Position numbers and translations under genes: made by a program. Of a stretch of 9,530 bases of DNA, positions 6,233 to 9,530 are shown piece after piece (the stretch's first letter is position 1; each line of letters opens with the position of its first letter). The stretch spans positions 1 through 9,530 of the forward strand of contig JAICJM010000160.1 of the NCBI GenBank assembly GCA_025928435.1, read 5' to 3'. The notes under the pieces are model-generated. The model was not told the DNA's origin and did no database searches. It worked only from the letters and a program-made list of their open reading frames with translations. Source of the DNA: Thermoleophilia bacterium. Lineage in GTDB: Bacteria > Actinomycetota > Thermoleophilia > Gaiellales > JAICJC01.

Positions 6233-7507
6233 TCAAGCGAAGAACTGCGGCAGGTGCTCGCGGTGGGCGTCGAGCAGGGCGTCCAGCAGCGGGCGGGCCG
6301 TGTCGAAGCTGCGCACGAGCGGGTTCGCCATCAGCGCCCGTACGGCGGTGTCGCGGTCGCCGGAGACGGCCGCCGACACGGTCAGCCGCTCGTAGGCCTT
6401 CACCGCCTCGACGAGCCCGAGCATGTCGGGCGGGAGCGGCCGCTGCGGCAGCGGGTGGGCGCCGGCCGCGTCGATCCGGCACGGCACCTCGACCACCGCG
6501 TCGGCGTCCACGTTCGGGATCGCGCCGTCGTTGCGGACGTTCACGACCTGGGTGTCGCCGCGGTCGGTCGCGAGCGACTCGAGCAGCATGGCGGCCGCCT
6601 CGGAGTAGAAGGCGCCGCCGCGCTTCTCGAGCAGCTTCGGCTTCACGTCGAGCGCCGGGTCGCGGTACATCTCGAGTAGGTCGGCCTCGATCCGCATCAC
6701 CTCCTCGGCGCGGGTCGGATGGGCGGCCTGGTCGGCGACGGTGCGCTCCGGGAAGTAGAAGTAGCGCAGGTAGTACGAGGGGATCGCGGCCTGCAGCCGG
6801 ACGAGGTCGCCGGGCATGTCGACATCCTCGCCCAGCTGGTCGGCGAACGTCTCGATCAGCCCCGGCAGCCGGTCGACGCCGTCGACGTGGACGCCGCGCT
6901 CCCACGAGAGGTGGTTCAGGCCCACGTGCTCGAGCGACACGCGATCGGGCGTGACCCCGAGCCGGTCGGCCAGCTGCCGCTGGAACCCGATCGGGATGTT
7001 GCAGAGCCCGATGGCGCGGTGGCCCGCGTCGATCAGCGCCTGGGCGACGAGCCCGGCCGGGTTCGTGAAGTCGAGCAGCCAGGCGCCGTCCGCGCCACCC
7101 GCCTCCATGTCGCGGGCGATGTCGAGGACGACGGGGACTGTGCGAAGGGCCTTGGCGAAGCCGCCCGCGCCCGTGGTCTCCTGACCCAGGCAGCCGAACC
7201 GCGGGGGGATCGTCTCGTCTTTGAGCCTGGCGGCCAGGCCACCCACCCGCAGCTGCACGAGCACGAACGCGGCGCCGTCGATCGCGCGGGCGCGGTCGGT
7301 CGTGCAGACGAGCTGCCCGGCGAAGCCCTGGCGGCGCAGGATCCGTCCGGCCAGCCCGCCGACCACGTCCAGGCGGCCCTGGTCGATGTCGTGCAGGGCG
7401 ATCTCGCCGATCCCCAGCCGCTCCGCCCGCAGGCCCAGCCCCTCGATCAGCTCCGGGGTGTAGGTGCTGCCCCCGCCGACGACCGCGATCTTGGGGTTTT
7501 CAACCAC
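6233..7507 (-). CDS. Glycoside hydrolase family 4 protein, 6-phospho-beta-glucosidase type
   Basis: This is a 424-residue GH4 enzyme, which hydrolyses glycosides by an NAD+- and Mn2+-dependent oxidation/elimination mechanism in the cytoplasm. The N-terminal Rossmann motif IAVVGGGSTYTPEL (7-20) binds NAD. QLRVGGLAARLKDE (85-98) and the long GQETTGAGGF segment (108-117) are characteristic. CNIP (169-172) and NHLSW (198-202) supply the likely metal ligands C169 and H199, and IPSYYLRYFY (242-251) carries the conserved tyrosine region. CNIP with NHLSW places it nearer the 6-phospho-beta-glucosidase branch (ChbF/LicH/BglT) than the alpha-glucosidase branch. GTG 7507 was chosen because it starts directly before the Rossmann strand and follows TACAAT by 8 bases; the frame continues upstream but would enter the control region. 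It is divergent from the SIS-deacetylase-kinase operon, suggesting shared amino-sugar or chitobiose-like catabolism. The exact glycoside is inferred. Confidence 0.93.
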   Translation of the reverse strand: MVENPKIAVVGGGSTYTPELIEGLGLRAERLGIGEIALHDIDQGRLDVVGGLAGRILRRQGFAGQLVCTTDRARAIDGAAFVLVQLRVGGLAARLKDETIPPRFGCLGQETTGAGGFAKALRTVPVVLDIARDMEAGGADGAWLLDFTNPAGLVAQALIDAGHRAIGLCNIPIGFQRQLADRLGVTPDRVSLEHVGLNHLSWERGVHVDGVDRLPGLIETFADQLGEDVDMPGDLVRLQAAIPSYYLRYFYFPERTVADQAAHPTRAEEVMRIEADLLEMYRDPALDVKPKLLEKRGGAFYSEAAAMLLESLATDRGDTQVVNVRNDGAIPNVDADAVVEVPCRIDAAGAHPLPQRPLPPDMLGLVEAVKAYERLTVSAAVSGDRDTAVRALMANPLVRSFDTARPLLDALLDAHREHLPQFFA

Positions 7508-7515
7508 GGCGCGAG

Positions 7516-7521
7516 ATTGTA
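7516..7521 (-). promoter_or_regulatory. Putative -10 box of the GH4 gene
   Basis: TACAAT on the minus strand is a close match to TATAAT and ends 8 bases before GTG 7507, compatible with a leaderless or near-leaderless transcript. It overlaps the plus-strand box at 7520-7525, both lying in the 12-base palindrome AGATTGTAATCT (7514-7525). The two directions therefore probably compete for polymerase. Confidence 0.5.
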
Positions 7522-7525
7522 ATCT
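7520..7525 (+). promoter_or_regulatory. Putative -10 box of the SIS-deacetylase-kinase operon
   Basis: TAATCT fits TANNNT, with a weak TTTTCA -35 candidate at 7497-7502 and a 17-base spacer. Transcription would start near 7532-7533, giving a leader of roughly 33 bases before ATG 7566 that contains the palindrome at 7541-7559. Confidence 0.45.
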
Positions 7526-7540
7526 ATGGGCCGTGCATTC

Positions 7541-7559
7541 GTTAGGAAACTTTCCTGAC
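7541..7559. promoter_or_regulatory. Operator-like palindrome GTTAGGAAA-C-TTTCCTGAC
   Basis: Two 9-base arms pair around C7550 with a single T/G mismatch (7543/7557). It lies in an AT-rich island between divergent genes, at about the -35 region for the GH4 promoter and just downstream of the predicted start for the rightward operon. One bound repressor could therefore silence both arms. The form is typical of a dimeric sugar-responsive regulator (ROK, LacI, GntR or RpiR type). No regulator gene is inside the window, so its identity is unknown. Confidence 0.65.
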
Positions 7560-7565
7560 ATATTC

Positions 7566-8594
7566 ATGGCCGAGATCGCGGGCCAGCCCGCGGCCATCCG
7601 CAGGGCGGCCGCCGCGGCGGTCGATCAGGCGGACGCGATCGCCGCGCTCGGCGACGAGCTGCGCTCGCGCACGCGCGTCATCCTCACCGGGATGGGCAGC
7701 TCCTACGACGCGTGCTACCCGGCGGCGACCCGCCTGGCCGCCGCCGGCGTGCTGGCGACGATGGTCGACGCCGCCGAGCTCCTGCACTTCCGGCTCGACC
7801 CGCTCGGGCCGGAGTCGCTGCTCGTGTGCGTGAGCCAGTCGGGCGAGAGCGCCGAGACGGTGCGGGTCGTGCGCTCGCTGCGCGACCGCAGCGAGCGGCC
7901 CTTCATCGCCGCGGTCACGAACGGGCCCGGAAGCACGCTGGCGCGGCTGGCCGACCGCAACCTGGACACGCGCGGCGGCGAGGAGCACGGCCCCTCGACG
8001 ATGACCTTCGCGGCGACGCTGGTGATGATGGCCGCGCTGGCCCGCTCGCTTGCCGGCCGCGAGCCGGCACCCGCCGCCGACGCCGAGGCTGCGGCGGTGG
8101 CCGCCGAGCGGCTGCTGGAGGACCCCGCGCGCGCCGCCCGCGCGCTCGAGGAGTGGCTCGGCGACCGGCCCGTGCTTGCGCTGCTCGGCCGCGGCGAGTC
8201 GCGGGCCGCCGCGGAGATGGGGGCGCTCACACTGAAGGAGGCGGCCCGCTTCCCGGCGGAGTCGCTGCAGGCGGCCCAGTTCCGGCACGGGCCGCTGGAG
8301 CTCGCAGGGCCCGGGCTGGCGGCGATCGTCTTCGCCGCCGAGGGCCGCACGCGCGCGCTCGACACCGGCCTCGCCGACGAGCTCGCCTCCGCCGGCGCGG
8401 CCGTGCTCGTGATCTCGCCCGACGGGGCCGCGCCCGAGGGGGCCGCCGGCATCGCGACCGGCGAGCTGCCCGAAGGGATCTCCTCGGCGGTCTCGATCGT
8501 GCCGGTGCAGCTGCTCTCGTGGGCGCTCGCCCGCAGCCGGGGGCTCGCGCCGGGCACCTATACCATCGCGTCCAAGGTGACCACGCATGAGTAG
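7566..8594 (+). CDS. GlmS-like SIS-domain sugar-phosphate isomerase/deaminase (no glutaminase domain)
   Basis: This is a 342-residue protein with two SIS domains matching the isomerase half of glucosamine-6-phosphate synthase but lacking the N-terminal glutaminase. Stand-alone relatives (AgaS, NagB-II, FrlB types) deaminate or deglycate amino-sugar phosphates in the cytoplasm. Motifs are EIAGQP (3-8), GMGSSYDA (42-49), SQSGESAET (90-98), EEHGPSTMTF (139-148), LGRGES (207-212), LTLKEAARFPAES (221-233, E225 at the catalytic glutamate place), FRHGP (239-243, H241) and SKVTTHE (336-342), equivalent to the GlmS C-terminal tail. T222 stands where GlmS has a lysine. ATG 7566 is preferred over GTG 7533 and earlier frames because the 33 bases between are AT-rich (13 of 33 G/C), contain a TTA codon and hold the operator; there is no Shine-Dalgarno before it. 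It overlaps the next gene by 8 bases. GlcN-6-P deamination is the likeliest role. Confidence 0.9.
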   Translation: MAEIAGQPAAIRRAAAAAVDQADAIAALGDELRSRTRVILTGMGSSYDACYPAATRLAAAGVLATMVDAAELLHFRLDPLGPESLLVCVSQSGESAETVRVVRSLRDRSERPFIAAVTNGPGSTLARLADRNLDTRGGEEHGPSTMTFAATLVMMAALARSLAGREPAPAADAEAAAVAAERLLEDPARAARALEEWLGDRPVLALLGRGESRAAAEMGALTLKEAARFPAESLQAAQFRHGPLELAGPGLAAIVFAAEGRTRALDTGLADELASAGAAVLVISPDGAAPEGAAGIATGELPEGISSAVSIVPVQLLSWALARSRGLAPGTYTIASKVTTHE

Positions 8595-9189
8595 CCCCCG
8601 GATCGCGCTCACGTTCGACACCGAGCACTGGAGCCATCCGTCGAGCCCCGACGTGCAGGGCCGGATCCTCGACGTGCTGGCCGGGGCCGGCGTGCGGGCG
8701 ACGTTCTTCGTCCAGGGCCGGTGGGCGACCGCCTACCCCGAGTGCGCCCGCCGGATCGCCGCCGACGGCCACCTGGTCGGCAACCACTCCCACCACCACG
8801 CGCCCATGACCCTCCTCACCGATGCCGGCATCGAGCGCGACGTGCGCGAGGCCGAGGTGGAGATCGTCGAGCACGCCGGCGTCGACCCGCGGCCGTGGTT
8901 CCGGTGCCCGTTCGGCGACGGCCACGACGATCCCCGGGTGCTGGCGGCGCTCGAGCGGGCCGGATACCGCAACCACCACTGGGACGTCGAGCCTGACGAT
9001 TGGTGCCCCGAGCGAACGCCAATTGACCTGGAGCGGCTCGTGGTCGAGGGCGCGCTCGAGCACGGCGACGGCGCTGTCGTCCTGCTCCACAGCTGGCCGC
9101 CGGCGACGATCGCCGCGCTGCCCGCCATCATCGACGGCCTCGGGGCGGCCGGCGCCGCCCTCGTGGGCCTCGACGAGGTGGCTGCGTGA
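8587..9189 (+). CDS. Cytoplasmic polysaccharide deacetylase family (NodB/CE4) protein
   Basis: This is a compact 200-residue NodB-homology protein, the metal-dependent fold that removes N- or O-acetyl groups from sugars. The five family motifs are visible: LTFDTEH (8-14, catalytic-base D11 and probable metal ligand E13 instead of the usual second Asp), HSHHH (67-71, metal histidines H67 and H71), RCPFG (106-110), WDVEPDDW (132-139) and LLHSWP (166-171, catalytic H168). There is no signal peptide or membrane segment and the length is little more than the domain itself, so it probably acts inside the cell on a small substrate and not on the wall. ATG 8587 has AAGGTGA 6 bases upstream and overlaps the SIS stop; its own stop overlaps the kinase start, so the three genes are translationally linked. 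Deacetylation of an imported GlcNAc sugar or its phosphate is inferred. Confidence 0.92.
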   Translation: MSSPRIALTFDTEHWSHPSSPDVQGRILDVLAGAGVRATFFVQGRWATAYPECARRIAADGHLVGNHSHHHAPMTLLTDAGIERDVREAEVEIVEHAGVDPRPWFRCPFGDGHDDPRVLAALERAGYRNHHWDVEPDDWCPERTPIDLERLVVEGALEHGDGAVVLLHSWPPATIAALPAIIDGLGAAGAALVGLDEVAA

Positions 9190-9530
9190 GCGCGCGCAGG
9201 GTCGTGGCCGTCGACGGCGGCAACTCGAAGACCGACGTCGCCATCGTCGATGAGACCGGCCGGGTGCTCGGGACGCACCGGGGGCCGGGCGCGTCGTTCA
9301 CGCCGGCCGATCACGCTCGCTCGGTCGCCTCCCTGGAGGAGTCGGTGCGGGCGGCCGCGGCCGAGGCGGGCATCGAGGGCCTTCCGGTCGCCGATGTCGG
9401 GGTCTTCTGCCTCGCCGGCGCCGACCTGCCGGCGGACGACCGCCGCATCCTGCGCTCGCTGCGGCGGCTCGGCCTCGTGCATGAGCCGGTGCTCCGCAAC
9501 GACACCTTCGCCGTGATGCGGGCCGGCGCC
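9186..9530 (+). CDS. BadF/BadG/BcrA/BcrD ATPase-family sugar kinase, N-acetylglucosamine kinase-like, 3' end outside window
   Basis: This is the N-terminal 115 residues of an ASKHA-fold kinase. GTG 9186 overlaps the TGA of the deacetylase gene (GTGA arrangement), and GAGGTG lies 5 bases upstream. The phosphate-1 motif VAVDGGNSKTDVAIVD (7-22) is classic for the BadF/BadG and eukaryotic-type GlcNAc kinase group, CLAGAD (about 79-84) matches the connecting strand, and NDTFAVMRAGA (about 105-115) is the phosphate-2 region with the catalytic-site Asn-Asp. The frame stays open to the last base. As the third gene of the operon after the SIS enzyme and the deacetylase, it most likely phosphorylates a GlcNAc- or glucosamine-type sugar with ATP. 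Other members of the fold include glucosamine kinase and the activators of 2-hydroxyacyl-CoA dehydratases, the latter unlikely given the neighbours. Confidence 0.9.
   Translation, partial: MSARRVVAVDGGNSKTDVAIVDETGRVLGTHRGPGASFTPADHARSVASLEESVRAAAAEAGIEGLPVADVGVFCLAGADLPADDRRILRSLRRLGLVHEPVLRNDTFAVMRAGA

Noticed and set aside
7464..7565. Earlier starts for the SIS gene (7464 or GTG 7533)
   Set aside because: 7464 lies inside the GH4 gene. GTG 7533 would make an AT-rich operator and a TTA codon part of the protein. ATG 7566 begins exactly at the family N-terminus. GTG 7533 cannot be fully excluded because a -10 box lies 7 bases before it.

Overview
The window is very GC-rich coding DNA, well over 65% by eye, with almost no non-coding space, GTG and TTG starts alongside ATG, and TANNNT-type -10 boxes 6-8 bases before several start codons. 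This suggests a high-GC actinobacterium-like genome, possibly Thermoleophilia. That placement is an inference from composition and gene style, not from a marker gene. I see no rRNA, tRNA, CRISPR array, transposase or phage gene.

Left part (1-3838). An acyl-CoA ligase (minus strand, C-terminus cut by the window edge) is divergent from a short Orn/Lys/Arg-decarboxylase-family PLP enzyme (plus). They share a 62-base intergenic region full of dyad symmetry. The decarboxylase converges on, and overlaps by 20 bases, a minus-strand EamA/DMT-type membrane transporter.

Middle part (3853-6219). On the minus strand lie a membrane-anchored HD-GYP protein (probable c-di-GMP phosphodiesterase), probably co-transcribed with the downstream EamA gene, and an isocitrate lyase/PEP mutase-family enzyme. 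Two related 13-base palindromes (GGGGACAGTCCCC and GGGGTCAGACCCC) bracket the latter gene, each sitting in the short gap beside it.

Right part (6233-9530). This is a divergently organised, apparently amino-sugar-related locus. A GH4 glycosidase of the 6-phospho-beta-glucosidase type reads left. A GlmS-like SIS-domain isomerase/deaminase, a signal-less NodB/CE4 deacetylase and a BadF/BadG-type (N-acetylglucosamine kinase-like) ATPase, cut by the window edge, read right in a tightly overlapping operon. The AT-rich control region between the two arms (about 7508-7565) carries overlapping divergent -10 boxes and a 19-base operator-like palindrome. The reading I favour is uptake of a GlcNAc-containing di- or oligosaccharide followed by phosphorylation, deacetylation, GH4 cleavage and deamination to a glycolytic sugar phosphate. 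Functionally this resembles the E. coli chb logic (GH4 plus a chitobiose deacetylase), but with a CE4-fold deacetylase and a soluble kinase in place of ChbG and the PTS. The enzyme families are clear from sequence; the substrate and order of steps are inference.
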